Below, one piece after another: positions 40,365 through 52,648 of a stretch of 64,000 nucleotides of DNA. Numbering within the stretch: the stretch's first letter is position 1; the number at the start of each line of letters is the position of its first letter. A program made the translations under genes and the position numbers. This DNA is from Aestuariivirga litoralis (lineage in GTDB: Bacteria; Pseudomonadota; Alphaproteobacteria; Rhizobiales; Aestuariivirgaceae): positions 434,001 to 498,000 of the forward strand of contig NZ_WAHS01000001.1 of NCBI RefSeq assembly GCF_015714715.1. The letters are read 5' to 3'. The notes below the pieces were generated by a model. It worked only from the letters and a program-made list of their open reading frames with translations. It was not told the DNA's origin and made no database searches.

Positions 40365-41972
40365 ATGCGGATGAGAACAATGGCAATGGTATCGCTTGCA
40401 GCGCTGATGCTGGCGGCAGTTCCCATGAGCTTCACACCCGCGCGCGCCCAGAGTGCGACAACCGTGCAGATGCTGCCTGATGTTGCCGATCTGGTAGACA
40501 AGCTGCTGCCCAGCGTTGTTGAAATTTCTGTGCAGTCGAAAGACCCGGACAAGGCGGGCGGCGAAGCGGCACCTGACAATAACCCATTCAAGGATTTCTT
40601 CGATGAATTCCTGAAGCGCAAGAAGGGTGCACCTGATCAGGGCCAGAGTGACAAGGATGCCAAGCCCGATGACCAGGGCAAAGCGCCGGATGGCAGTGAG
40701 AAAAAGGAAGACGACAAGCAGGGCGACGCGAAGCCTGACGACAAAAAAGACAGCGACAAGGATAGCATTCTGCCGGACAGCCTTGTCAGCTCGATGGGCT
40801 CTGGGTTCATCATCGATCCGCAGGGACTCATCGTGACCAACAACCACGTGATTGCCGATGCCGTGAATATCCGCGTTCACCTGCAGGACGGCACGCTGTT
40901 GAAGGCCGAGCTCGTTGGCCATGACGCGAAGACGGATATTGCTGTGATCCGGGTGAAGCCCGATCACGAGCTGCCCGCAGTCACCTTTGCTGACAGTGAG
41001 AAGGCCCGCATCGGACAATGGGTGATGGCGATCGGCAATCCATTCGGGCTGGGCGGCTCGGTTTCGCTCGGCATCATTTCGGCGCGCGGGCGTAATATCA
41101 ACCAGGGCCCCTATGACGATTATTTCCAGACGGATGCGGCCATCAACAAGGGCAATTCCGGCGGACCATTGTTCGACATGCAAGGCAATGTGGTGGGCGT
41201 GAACACCGCAATCTTCTCGCCTTCGGGTGGCTCGGTCGGCATCGGTTTTTCGGTGCCTGCCAATGAGGTCAAGAATGTTGCCGACCAGCTGATCAAGTTT
41301 GGTGAAACCCGCCGCGGCTGGCTGGGCGTGAAGTTGCAGACGCTGACGCCGGACGTGGCCGAGGGCCTGGGCGATGCCAAGGCCAAGGGCGCTCTGGTGG
41401 CGGATATCACCGTGGGGGGACCTGCGGAAAAGTCAGGCCTGAAGGCCGGTGATCTGATCGAGAGCTTTGATGGGCACGATGTGAAGGACAATCGCAGCCT
41501 GCAGCGCATGGTGGGGCAAACCGCTGTGGGCAAAGAGGTTGATGTAACCGTGCTGCGGCAAGGCAAGCAGGAGCAGCTCAAGGTGACGCTGGGCCGTTTG
41601 GAGGAGGGCGAGAAGATGGCCGCCGCCCAGGAGAAGACTCCTCCGGCTGGCCCCGCTGCAGCACCCCAGCAATTGCTGGGTATGTCAGTCTCTGATCTCT
41701 CGGCAGACCTGCGCAGCAAGTTCAAGATTGATGACAAGGTGAAGGGTGCCCTGGTCACCGAGGTGACGGCCGATGGCGCCGCATCGGAGAAGGGTGTTGC
41801 CGCCGGTGATGTGATCAAGGAGATCGCAGGTCAGCCGGTCACCACTGCACAGGACGTGGCCGATGCGGTTGATGCCGCCAGCAAGGCGGGCAAGAACATC
41901 GTGATGATGCTGGTGTCACATGCCGGGCAAGACAGCGATGCGCGCTACGTGGCCTTGAAGCTGAAGAAGTAG
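40365..41972 (+). CDS. DegP/HtrA-type periplasmic serine endoprotease (Do family)
   Basis: 535 residues. The start is the ATG with GGAG seven bases upstream. A signal peptide runs to ARAQ near residue 29. The trypsin-like domain has the triad His161 (TNNHVIADA), Asp191 (TDIAVIRV) and Ser265 (GNSGGPLF). Two PDZ domains follow (RGWLGVKLQTLTPDVAEGL near 320; LLGMSVSDLSADLRSKF near 435). A strongly charged insert of about 50 residues, rich in Asp/Lys/Gly (residues ~85-140), interrupts the N-terminal part before the protease core. It degrades and chaperones misfolded periplasmic proteins. Confidence 0.93.
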   Translation: MRMRTMAMVSLAALMLAAVPMSFTPARAQSATTVQMLPDVADLVDKLLPSVVEISVQSKDPDKAGGEAAPDNNPFKDFFDEFLKRKKGAPDQGQSDKDAKPDDQGKAPDGSEKKEDDKQGDAKPDDKKDSDKDSILPDSLVSSMGSGFIIDPQGLIVTNNHVIADAVNIRVHLQDGTLLKAELVGHDAKTDIAVIRVKPDHELPAVTFADSEKARIGQWVMAIGNPFGLGGSVSLGIISARGRNINQGPYDDYFQTDAAINKGNSGGPLFDMQGNVVGVNTAIFSPSGGSVGIGFSVPANEVKNVADQLIKFGETRRGWLGVKLQTLTPDVAEGLGDAKAKGALVADITVGGPAEKSGLKAGDLIESFDGHDVKDNRSLQRMVGQTAVGKEVDVTVLRQGKQEQLKVTLGRLEEGEKMAAAQEKTPPAGPAAAPQQLLGMSVSDLSADLRSKFKIDDKVKGALVTEVTADGAASEKGVAAGDVIKEIAGQPVTTAQDVADAVDAASKAGKNIVMMLVSHAGQDSDARYVALKLKK

Positions 41973-41977
41973 CTCTA

Positions 41978-42007
41978 GTTCAGCGGCACCATCACTGGTG
42001 CCGTTGA
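41978..42007. terminator. Hairpin between convergent degP-like and fliO genes
   Basis: TTCAGCGGCACCA-TCAC-TGGTGCCGTTGAA forms a 13-bp stem with one G.T pair. No T-tract follows on either strand, so it may act with Rho or only protect the 3' ends. It lies directly between two convergent stop codons. Confidence 0.45.
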
Positions 42008-42015
42008 AAGAAAGT

Positions 42016-42423
42016 TCAAGCCGGGGTGGGCTCGTCGTCCATCTGCGGGGGAACGGCTTGCAGCGGCGGTTTCTTGGCACCGAATACTGGCGCGCGCGGC
42101 GCACGCAGGGGCACCACGTCATCCTTGCCGTGCGGCACCATATGGGCGGGCAGGTCGCGCCGCACATGATCCGTAATGCCGCTTTCAACGACGATGTCAT
42201 GGGCGCCGCCGATCAGGATGAGATGCTCCACACCGTCACGGCGCACAAGCACCAGGCGGCGCGTCTGGTCCACCTCATGATATTCGACAATGCCCAGGCG
42301 GTGGCCCTTGCGGCCGCGGCCACGGGTATTGATTTGCTTCAGCAGGAAGACGAGGATCAGCAAAGCTGCAACAACGGCTGCGGCCGCAATGATAAAGTTA
42401 TAATAGGGCTGCAGGTCTGGCAT
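42016..42423 (-). CDS. fliO: FliO-like flagellar biosynthesis protein
   Basis: 135 residues from the ATG preceded by GAGGAG six bases upstream; a longer frame would add 23 residues with no SD. One membrane span near residues 10-28 (YNFIIAAAAVVAALLILVFL), then a cytoplasmic part with the family pattern RLGIVEYHEVDQTRRLVLVR and RDGVEHLILIGGAHDIVVE. FliO helps assemble the FliPQR export gate of the flagellar secretion apparatus. No other flagellar gene is in the window; its upstream region is shared with cckA, transcribed in the opposite direction. Confidence 0.8.
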   Translation of the reverse strand: MPDLQPYYNFIIAAAAVVAALLILVFLLKQINTRGRGRKGHRLGIVEYHEVDQTRRLVLVRRDGVEHLILIGGAHDIVVESGITDHVRRDLPAHMVPHGKDDVVPLRAPRAPVFGAKKPPLQAVPPQMDDEPTPA

Positions 42424-42568
42424 CTGATACTCCTCGGCCACCGGTTGCACATGTAAGGGTTGTGAATCTAGCATAAATATCTGTGTGAACAACCAGCAGG
42501 TTGCGCTCTCGAAACTTTACCGGGGGAAGCCTTGTCTGGCCTATATTCACTGCGATTCGGGGAGCGCG

Positions 42569-45058
42569 ATGGCTGAGGCAAATAGTACAGAGAGAAGCGG
42601 CGGGGTTTCGCCGCTCAAATATATTCTGCCTTTCGTGCTTGCCGGGCTGGTGGTTACAGGCCTCGTTGTAGGTTTTGAGCAGGACCTCATCAAGCTCACG
42701 GATGAGCAATGGAAGTACGGGTTGTGGGCTGCAGGTTCCCTTGGCCTCGTTTGGTTGTTCTCGGTTTTGCTGGCACCGTTTTTCCGTGCCGCACCTGATG
42801 CCGAAAAGCAGTTCTGCGATGCGCTGGCTGATGCAGTCCAGGACCCTTCGGTTGTCGTCGATGACAAGGGCAGGGCGGTTTATGCCAATGGGCCGTTCCT
42901 GAAGCTGGCATCGCGTGCCGGGGTCTCGCGGCTCACCGGTTTTGATGTTCTCTATGCAGGTTATCCGGATTTCGTTGAGCCGATCTATCAACTGGGACAA
43001 GCCGCGCATGATGGCAAGATTGCCGCGCGCGATCTGCGCCTGCAGCCCGGATCGTCAGCCCCCTTTGCCGAGGCTGACAAGGCGAAGTGGCTGCGCCTGA
43101 CGGTTTCACCTTTGCCGCGCAATGCCAAGGGCGGGACGACGCTGTGGCGGCTCATCGACATTACCGAAGACCGGGCGCGGCAGGAGCAGGCTTTTGCGCG
43201 GTTGCAATTCATCATTTCCTATCTGGACCAGGCGCCCGTCGGGTTCTTCTCCACGCTGCCCAGTGGGTCAGTGGACTACGTGAATGCCACGCTGGCTTCG
43301 TGGCTGGGGCTGGACCTGGCGGATACGCAATCCAATGCCATGCCGATGCAGGAATTGCTGGGCGATGAGGCCACCAAGGTGCTGGGCGCCGTGACACCGG
43401 TGCAGGGCGACCACCGCATCGACAAGTTCACGCTGCCGATCAAGAAGCGCAACGGGCAGGTGGAGATTTTCAATTTCATCAACCGTGCCGATTTCGACGC
43501 CGAGGGCAAGCCCTTGCCGACGCGCTGCATGGTGATGCGCAAGGAGCCGGGCAGCATGGAAGCCGCCGACCTTGCGGCCAGCAAGGCGCAGCTGATGGCC
43601 ACTGTGCCGATCGGCATGGCCGAGATCGACAACAAGGGCCGCCTGCAGAATGCCAATGGGCAGTTCCTGAATTTCTCGACGTCCCTAGCGCGCGGCGTGG
43701 TGCTGACTGACTTGGTGGATAATGAAAGTGCCACGCGCATCGGCAAGTTCATGCAGGAATCCGGTGGAAAGGCAGCCGAGAACTTCCAACTGGATTGCAA
43801 TTTCAAGGGCGACGGCCAGCGCAGCGCGCATCTGACCCTGAGCCGCACAGTGGAAGGCTATTCGGTTTTCGCCATCGACAAGACCGAAAGCAAATTGTTG
43901 GAAGCGCAACTGGCGCAGAGCCAGAAGATGCAGGCCATCGGGCAGTTGTCATCCGGACTGGCGCATGACTTCAACAACATGCTGACCCCGATCATCGGGT
44001 TTGCCGATATACTCTTGACCAAGCTGCGACCGACCGATCCGTCCTTCCAGGATGTGATGAGCATCAAGCAGAATGCCATCCGTGCCGCTGGCCTGGTGCG
44101 CCAGTTGCTGGCTTTCTCGCGCAAGCAAACCATGCAGCCCAAGGTCTATGATCTTTCGGATTCCATGGCAGATCTGCACGTGCTGCTGAGACGCGTAGTG
44201 GGCGACAAGGTGGACCTTTCGCTCAACCATGGCCGCGACCTGTGGCCGGTCTATGTTGATATCCACCAGATGGAACAGGTGGTGGTGAACCTGGCGAGCA
44301 ATGCGCGCGATGCCATGCCGCAAGGCGGCAAGATGACATTGTCTACCTACAATCTGCCTGCCGACCAGTCGCAGACGATCGGCCATGTTCTGCCGGTGGC
44401 GGATTACGTGGTGGTGCAATCGACCGACACGGGCCAGGGCATTCCCAGCGACGTGTTGAACAAGATCTTTGACCCGTTCTTCACCACCAAGGATGTAGGC
44501 AAGGGCACGGGCCTTGGCCTTTCGATGGTCTATGGCTTCGTCAAGCAATCCGGCGGTTTCATTTACTGCGACAGTGAAGTCGGCAAGGGCACAACGTTCC
44601 GCATTTTCCTGCCGCGCGTCGAGCCGCAGGTGGCGGCACAGGCCGAAGCGCAAAAGCCAGTCGAAGTCGAAGCCAAGCGTGAGGACTTCTCGGGCCGTGG
44701 CCGCATCCTGATCGTGGAAGACGAAGATTCGGTGCGCGCCTTTGCGGCCCGTGCACTCACGTCACGCGGCTATACGGTGATCGAAGCTTCGAGCGGCGAG
44801 ATGGGGCTGGAAATCATCGATGCCGACAAGGATGGCTTTGAGCTGATTCTGTCGGACGTGGTGATGCCGGAAATGGATGGGCCCACCATGCTGAAGGAAT
44901 TGCGCAAGCGTGAATATGGCGCGAAGTTCATCTTCATGTCCGGCTATGCTGAAGACGCTTTCGAAAAGAACCTGGATGGAGCCAATGATTTCGGCTTTAT
45001 CCAGAAGCCTTTCACGCTGAAACAGCTGGTGGAAAAAGTGAAAGGCGAGATGGGCTGA
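42569..45058 (+). CDS. cckA: Cell-cycle hybrid histidine kinase CckA
   Basis: 829 residues from the ATG reading [10 protein letters not shown]; 28 extra upstream codons are not supported. Two membrane spans near residues 20-40 and 53-72, two PAS-like domains (~100-360), then HisKA with His466 in [20 protein letters not shown]. The HATPase part has [12 protein letters not shown] and [18 protein letters not shown]. The C-terminal receiver ([10 protein letters not shown]..., [19 protein letters not shown]) has phospho-acceptor Asp763 in [13 protein letters not shown]. CckA feeds phosphate through ChpT to CtrA and thereby controls cell cycle, division and motility genes in alphaproteobacteria. 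The neighbouring fliO is a plausible member of the same network. Confidence 0.94.
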   Translation: MAEANSTERSGGVSPLKYILPFVLAGLVVTGLVVGFEQDLIKLTDEQWKYGLWAAGSLGLVWLFSVLLAPFFRAAPDAEKQFCDALADAVQDPSVVVDDKGRAVYANGPFLKLASRAGVSRLTGFDVLYAGYPDFVEPIYQLGQAAHDGKIAARDLRLQPGSSAPFAEADKAKWLRLTVSPLPRNAKGGTTLWRLIDITEDRARQEQAFARLQFIISYLDQAPVGFFSTLPSGSVDYVNATLASWLGLDLADTQSNAMPMQELLGDEATKVLGAVTPVQGDHRIDKFTLPIKKRNGQVEIFNFINRADFDAEGKPLPTRCMVMRKEPGSMEAADLAASKAQLMATVPIGMAEIDNKGRLQNANGQFLNFSTSLARGVVLTDLVDNESATRIGKFMQESGGKAAENFQLDCNFKGDGQRSAHLTLSRTVEGYSVFAIDKTESKLLEAQLAQSQKMQAIGQLSSGLAHDFNNMLTPIIGFADILLTKLRPTDPSFQDVMSIKQNAIRAAGLVRQLLAFSRKQTMQPKVYDLSDSMADLHVLLRRVVGDKVDLSLNHGRDLWPVYVDIHQMEQVVVNLASNARDAMPQGGKMTLSTYNLPADQSQTIGHVLPVADYVVVQSTDTGQGIPSDVLNKIFDPFFTTKDVGKGTGLGLSMVYGFVKQSGGFIYCDSEVGKGTTFRIFLPRVEPQVAAQAEAQKPVEVEAKREDFSGRGRILIVEDEDSVRAFAARALTSRGYTVIEASSGEMGLEIIDADKDGFELILSDVVMPEMDGPTMLKELRKREYGAKFIFMSGYAEDAFEKNLDGANDFGFIQKPFTLKQLVEKVKGEMG

Positions 45059-45135
45059 GGCCCGCCGTTTTCCGGAACCAAAGCTAGGCCACAACGTTGT
45101 TCTGCAAGCCAAGAAGCATCGCTTGCAGGAGCATC

Positions 45136-45642
45136 ATGACAGATACGATTTTTGAAGCGAGGCGGCATCCTCGCGAGAGCATGGAAGCTGTACGCGCGTC
45201 CTATTTGCCCGTTCCGCAACGCAGCGCGATTGCGGTTTATCTTTCGGGTCTGCTGCTTGCCGCACCGTTGGTATGTTTCACCGGCGCGTTGCTGGCGGAT
45301 ATCGCCTATGTCAAAACATTCGATATTGAGTGGTCGAATTTCGCGGCCTGGCCTCTGGCTTTCGGCATGGTGTTTCTGGCTGTATTGCTCCTAGCAGGCG
45401 TTGTACGGTTTCTGATCAGCCTGCGGCGGCGCAAGCGCATGTCGCGCTGGCTCTACGCGATTGCCATTCTTGCGGCAGCTGCGGTCGGCCTGTTCGACAA
45501 TTTCATTCACACACATGATGGCTGGACTTCGGTGTGGCCTACGGGGATCGCTCTTTCAGCGGCCACCGTAGCACTGCTGGTGCTGGCGCTCATGTTCAAG
45601 CTTGCGTCTCTGTTCAGAAATTCCGTGGGAGTTGCGTCATGA
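45136..45642 (+). CDS. DUF2231-like membrane protein
   Basis: 168 residues with four hydrophobic segments (AIAVYLSGLLLAAPLVCF, WPLAFGMVFLAVLLLAGVV, WLYAIAILAAAAVGLF and ALSAATVALLVLALMF). The pattern, with HTHDGWTSVWP in the loop before the last span, fits the DUF2231 group that is typically encoded next to L-sorbosone dehydrogenase-like genes. GGAG precedes the ATG by four bases. The stop overlaps the following dehydrogenase start (ATGA). It may anchor or electronically couple the secreted dehydrogenase; that is inference from context. Confidence 0.65.
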   Translation: MTDTIFEARRHPRESMEAVRASYLPVPQRSAIAVYLSGLLLAAPLVCFTGALLADIAYVKTFDIEWSNFAAWPLAFGMVFLAVLLLAGVVRFLISLRRRKRMSRWLYAIAILAAAAVGLFDNFIHTHDGWTSVWPTGIALSAATVALLVLALMFKLASLFRNSVGVAS

Positions 45643-46931
45643 ATTTCCCCACGCTCAAGATTGCGACTTTCTCTGCGGCGCTGTTGGTGCTTTCGCCGCT
45701 TCACGCTGAGACGTTCGACCGTTCATCACAAATGGGGCCTAATCCATTTCTGCCAGAGCCGAACTCCTATCTCATACCACCGATGAAAGTGGCCAAGCCC
45801 ATTGGCTGGCAAAATGGCGAGACGCCTTCGGTGCCCGATGGATTTAAGATTGAGGCGCTGGGTTCCGGCCTCGTGCATCCGCGCCAACCCTATGTGCTGC
45901 CCAATGGCGATATCCTGGTGGTGGAATCCAATGGGCCTGGCCTCGAAAAAATAAAGCGTCCCAAGACGGTTGTAATGGGGCTGGTCATGGGATCGGCCGG
46001 TGCCAAAGAGAAAACCGAAAACCGCATCAGCATCATTCATGACGGCAAGGCTTCGGTTTTCCTCAATGGGCTGTACTCACCCTTCGGCGTGGTGCTGGTG
46101 GGCAATGATCTCTATGTGGCCAACACTGATGCCATCATGCGCTATGCCTATCGCGATGGTGACCTGCGCATTACCGAGCAGGGCCAAAAGCTGACCGATT
46201 TGCCGGGCGGCCCCATCGACCATCACTGGACCAAAAGCCTCACCGCCAGTCCTGATGGCAGCAAGCTCTATGTCGGCATCGGCTCCAACAGCAATGTGAT
46301 GGAGAATGGTGCCGGCGCTGAGCTTGACCGTGCACAGATCTGGGAAGTGGATCGCGCCACTGGTGCGCACCGCACCTTCGCCTCCGGCCTGCGCAATCCC
46401 AACGGCCTCACCTTCTATCCCGGCTCGCAAACGCTTTGGGCGGTGATCAATGAGCGCGACGAGCTGGGGCCGGATCTGGTGCCGGACTATATGACCTCGG
46501 TGAAGGAGGGGGCGTTCTACGGCTGGCCCTACAGCTATTACGGTCAGCATGTTGATCCACGCGTAATGCCCCAGAAGCCGGAGCTTGTCGCTTCCGCCAT
46601 TCCACCCGACTATGCGCTGAGCTCACATGTGGCGCCGCTGGGCTTGGCCTTTGATCCGGGCGGCAACTTCCCCGACAGATATAAAGGCGGTGCCTTTGTC
46701 GGAGAACACGGCAGCTGGGACCGTGATGAGTTCAATGGCTATCAAGTGGGCTTCATTGCATTTGAGAGCGGCAAGCCCACAGGCAAGGTGGAACCCTTCG
46801 TCACCGGTTTCTTGAATGATGCCCAGGAGGCACGTGGCAGACCGGTGGGCGTAGCCTTCGACAAGAGTGGCGCACTAATTATTGCCGATGATCTGGGCAA
46901 CAAGGTGTGGCGGGTGAGTGCTGGGAAGTGA
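45639..46931 (+). CDS. Sorbosone dehydrogenase-like PQQ-dependent sugar dehydrogenase family protein
   Basis: 430 residues with a signal peptide (IATFSAALLVLSPLHA, cleavage about residue 22). A six-bladed propeller of the soluble glucose/sorbosone dehydrogenase type follows: GFKIEALGSGLVHPRQPYVL, LYVGIGSNSNVMENG, ASGLRNPNGLTFYPGSQ, AVINERDELGPDLVPDY and FVGEHGSWDRDEFNGY. Such periplasmic enzymes oxidise sugars or aldehydes with PQQ. No pqq biosynthesis genes are present in this window, so the cofactor would have to come from elsewhere. Translationally coupled to the upstream DUF2231-like gene. Confidence 0.88.
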   Translation: MNFPTLKIATFSAALLVLSPLHAETFDRSSQMGPNPFLPEPNSYLIPPMKVAKPIGWQNGETPSVPDGFKIEALGSGLVHPRQPYVLPNGDILVVESNGPGLEKIKRPKTVVMGLVMGSAGAKEKTENRISIIHDGKASVFLNGLYSPFGVVLVGNDLYVANTDAIMRYAYRDGDLRITEQGQKLTDLPGGPIDHHWTKSLTASPDGSKLYVGIGSNSNVMENGAGAELDRAQIWEVDRATGAHRTFASGLRNPNGLTFYPGSQTLWAVINERDELGPDLVPDYMTSVKEGAFYGWPYSYYGQHVDPRVMPQKPELVASAIPPDYALSSHVAPLGLAFDPGGNFPDRYKGGAFVGEHGSWDRDEFNGYQVGFIAFESGKPTGKVEPFVTGFLNDAQEARGRPVGVAFDKSGALIIADDLGNKVWRVSAGK

Positions 46932-47918
46932 TTAGCTGTTGGAGGTGAGCGCCTTTTGACGGCGCAATTCCCGCCAGGAATTCCATATCCCCTTCACGCA
47001 GCGCGGCACGGATGAGAAATGGCCCTGGCCCAGCTCGAGGGTGAGCGCCATGACATATTTCCGGAAGACCAGATTGCAGATGCGCAGCTCGCGCTCGCCA
47101 CTGGTTTTCACGCCAGCGGGGCGGTTGGCCAAGGTCTCGCTGAACACTTCGGCCCAGAGGATTTCCCAGTCACGGTGGCGCCGGTGCAAATGCGGCTCCT
47201 GGCTGGGCAGCGTCTTCATGAACTGGACGCGGAAAGTGACGGGATCGCCCTTGAGGTGAAGCCAGGCCCCGCCATAGGAGAGCGCTGCGAACAGGCCCAC
47301 ATCATGGCCGGTGGCAATGTGTTCCGGAAAACCACCTGAGGCCGCGAAGGCCGGCGCGCGGATCACGCTGGAAGACGCAATGCCCGCACCATTGCGCAGG
47401 AAATACCAAAGCGGATCTTGCTCCAGATCGGCGGTGGAATTGAGCTGGGTCTTGCCGCTGTCCATGAGTTCAAATTTCCGGTCGGCGGTGGCGACGACTG
47501 CGCCGGGATGGGCCTGAAGGCCGGCTATGGCGCGGGCCAGGAAATCGGTGGGCCAGAGATCATCTGAATCGAGAAAGGTGACGAAATCAGCCTTGGTCTT
47601 CTGTTGTGCGAAGCCGAAATTGCGCGCGGCGGCGGCACCTTTGTTGGGAACGCTGATCAGGCGGGCGGGCAGGGCCGCGTGGCCCTTGAGCCATTCAGCA
47701 ATGGCAGCAGGGGTGGAATCAGTCGATCCATCATCGATGATGATGATTTCATCCGGCTGGCGGCTCTGGTTGCGGACAGATTCAAGCGTCTCAATGACAA
47801 GCTGAGACCGGTTGAACACCGGCATGACCAGCAGGACACGAGCGTGTGCCTTGTTTGCGATTTTCTTTATCAAAGATTTCCCCAGCCCCGGGCGTGACTT
47901 AGGCGGTTTAGCCCGCAT
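46932..47918 (-). CDS. Family 2 glycosyltransferase
   Basis: 328 residues. The GT-A fold is clear: VLLVMPVFNRSQLVIETLES near residue 30, IIIDDGSTDSTPAAI near 58, the AAAARNFGF motif near 92 and the DxD-like TFLDSDDLWPTDFL near 112. GT2 enzymes transfer sugars from NDP-sugars in polysaccharide, LPS or glycoprotein synthesis. A Lys/Arg-rich N-terminus precedes the domain. No other polysaccharide genes surround it. The stop directly abuts the convergent sorbosone dehydrogenase stop. Confidence 0.9.
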   Translation of the reverse strand: MRAKPPKSRPGLGKSLIKKIANKAHARVLLVMPVFNRSQLVIETLESVRNQSRQPDEIIIIDDGSTDSTPAAIAEWLKGHAALPARLISVPNKGAAAARNFGFAQQKTKADFVTFLDSDDLWPTDFLARAIAGLQAHPGAVVATADRKFELMDSGKTQLNSTADLEQDPLWYFLRNGAGIASSSVIRAPAFAASGGFPEHIATGHDVGLFAALSYGGAWLHLKGDPVTFRVQFMKTLPSQEPHLHRRHRDWEILWAEVFSETLANRPAGVKTSGERELRICNLVFRKYVMALTLELGQGHFSSVPRCVKGIWNSWRELRRQKALTSNS

Positions 47919-48056
47919 TGCTCCGTTTGGCCCGCCAAAAATTGATGCAGGTTATGCCGGGCAGAAACGGAGAGCCGCATGCAGTAGTTCAACTTATGAA
48001 TTCAACATGCTGATGTTATAGGCGAAATATAATTTTTGAAGACGTTGTTGACTTCA

Positions 48057-48071
48057 GAACTAAACTAGAAC
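48057..48071 (+). promoter_or_regulatory. LexA (SOS) box of recA
   Basis: GAAC-TAAACTA-GAAC, an exact GAAC-N7-GAAC alphaproteobacterial LexA site, 84 bp ahead of recA. It lies between a -35-like TTGACT (48048-48053) and a -10-like ATACAA (48072-48077, 18 bp spacing), where bound LexA would block RNA polymerase. Confidence 0.85.
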
Positions 48072-48082
48072 ATACAAGCAAC

Positions 48083-48109
48083 AGAACGGAACTTTCAACA
48101 ATCCGTTCT
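48083..48109 (+). promoter_or_regulatory. Hairpin in the recA leader
   Basis: AGAACGGA and TCCGTTCT form a perfect 8-bp stem with an 11-base loop, lying just after the presumed recA promoter. Its role is unknown; it could affect leader stability or bind a regulator. No T-tract follows. Confidence 0.4.
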
Positions 48110-48154
48110 TCCGGTTCACAGTCCGGACATTTGTGGGATAAGAGGAGAAGCGAA

Positions 48155-49228
<1,074 letters not shown>

Positions 49229-49320
49229 GGTTTAGCCCTCCACATAACATACCCTTTCCGGCCCCTGTTGGGCCGGGTCCCTGGCAGGATTGCCCCACAA
49301 CCCATCCCTGCCTGACTGTG

Positions 49321-49357
49321 AAGCCGTCATGCCCAGTTGGCATGACGGCTTATTTTT
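49321..49357 (+). terminator. Strong rho-independent terminator after recA
   Basis: AAGCCGTCATGCC-CAGTT-GGCATGACGGCTT, a perfect 13-bp stem followed by ATTTTT. It lies about 92 bp after the recA stop and separates recA from alaS. Confidence 0.93.
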
Positions 49358-49447
49358 GGCTGGCACTCCCGTCACATAGAATCTGGACGTTTGGGATTTC
49401 AGGCTTTAAGAGGACGCAACCTCACATTCAGCCTGCTTAGAGTTCCC

Positions 49448-52101
<2,654 letters not shown>

Positions 52102-52105
<4 letters not shown>

Positions 52106-52560
52106 GTTTTGTGATCGGGATGCTGGCGCGATACGAGGCGTGCCAATTCTTCCGCTGGCCGGCTTTCGTCGGTGCGGTGTTCCGGCAGCTCATGCAGGTG
52201 CGCGAACCAGGGCAGGCGGCTTTCCACGCCGACTTGAGCGGTGAAGACCAGCACCGATGGATCGTCCAGCGTGCCGGCGGCCAGTTCGATCTGGGGATCG
52301 CCGTCTTCCCACATGAACATCGGCGTGCCGCATTTTCTGCAAAAACCGCGCTGCACGGGCGGTGAAGACCGGAAGACCGAAGGCTGGCCCATAGTCCATT
52401 CAAACCGTGCCACATCCACGCCAAACAAGGCCGCACCAAAGTTGCCGAACGCCTTCTGGCACATGCGGCAATGGCAGATTTCGGCACTTCCCGGTTTACC
52501 TTCAAAGGCATAGCGCAGGGCACCGCACTGGCAGCCGCCGGTTGTTTTCGGGTCAGGCAT
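52102..52560 (-). CDS. GFA family protein (glutathione-dependent formaldehyde-activating enzyme-like)
   Basis: 152 residues. The zinc-binding cysteines of the GFA fold are visible: [14 protein letters not shown] near residue 9, [12 protein letters not shown] near 29 and [14 protein letters not shown] near 86. Founding members speed up S-hydroxymethylglutathione formation; most homologues lack a tested function. GGAGA precedes the start. The C-terminal portion ([18 protein letters not shown]) is typical. It has no operon partners and overlaps alaS by 4 bp at its 3' end. Confidence 0.87.
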
Positions 52561-52648
52561 CAGGGTTCTCCGTTAGGGCGAAATTTACCACTTTTTCAGA
52601 TAGTCGTCGCGATCAAATCGGCCCCTTAAATCACAGGAATATCGCGCG

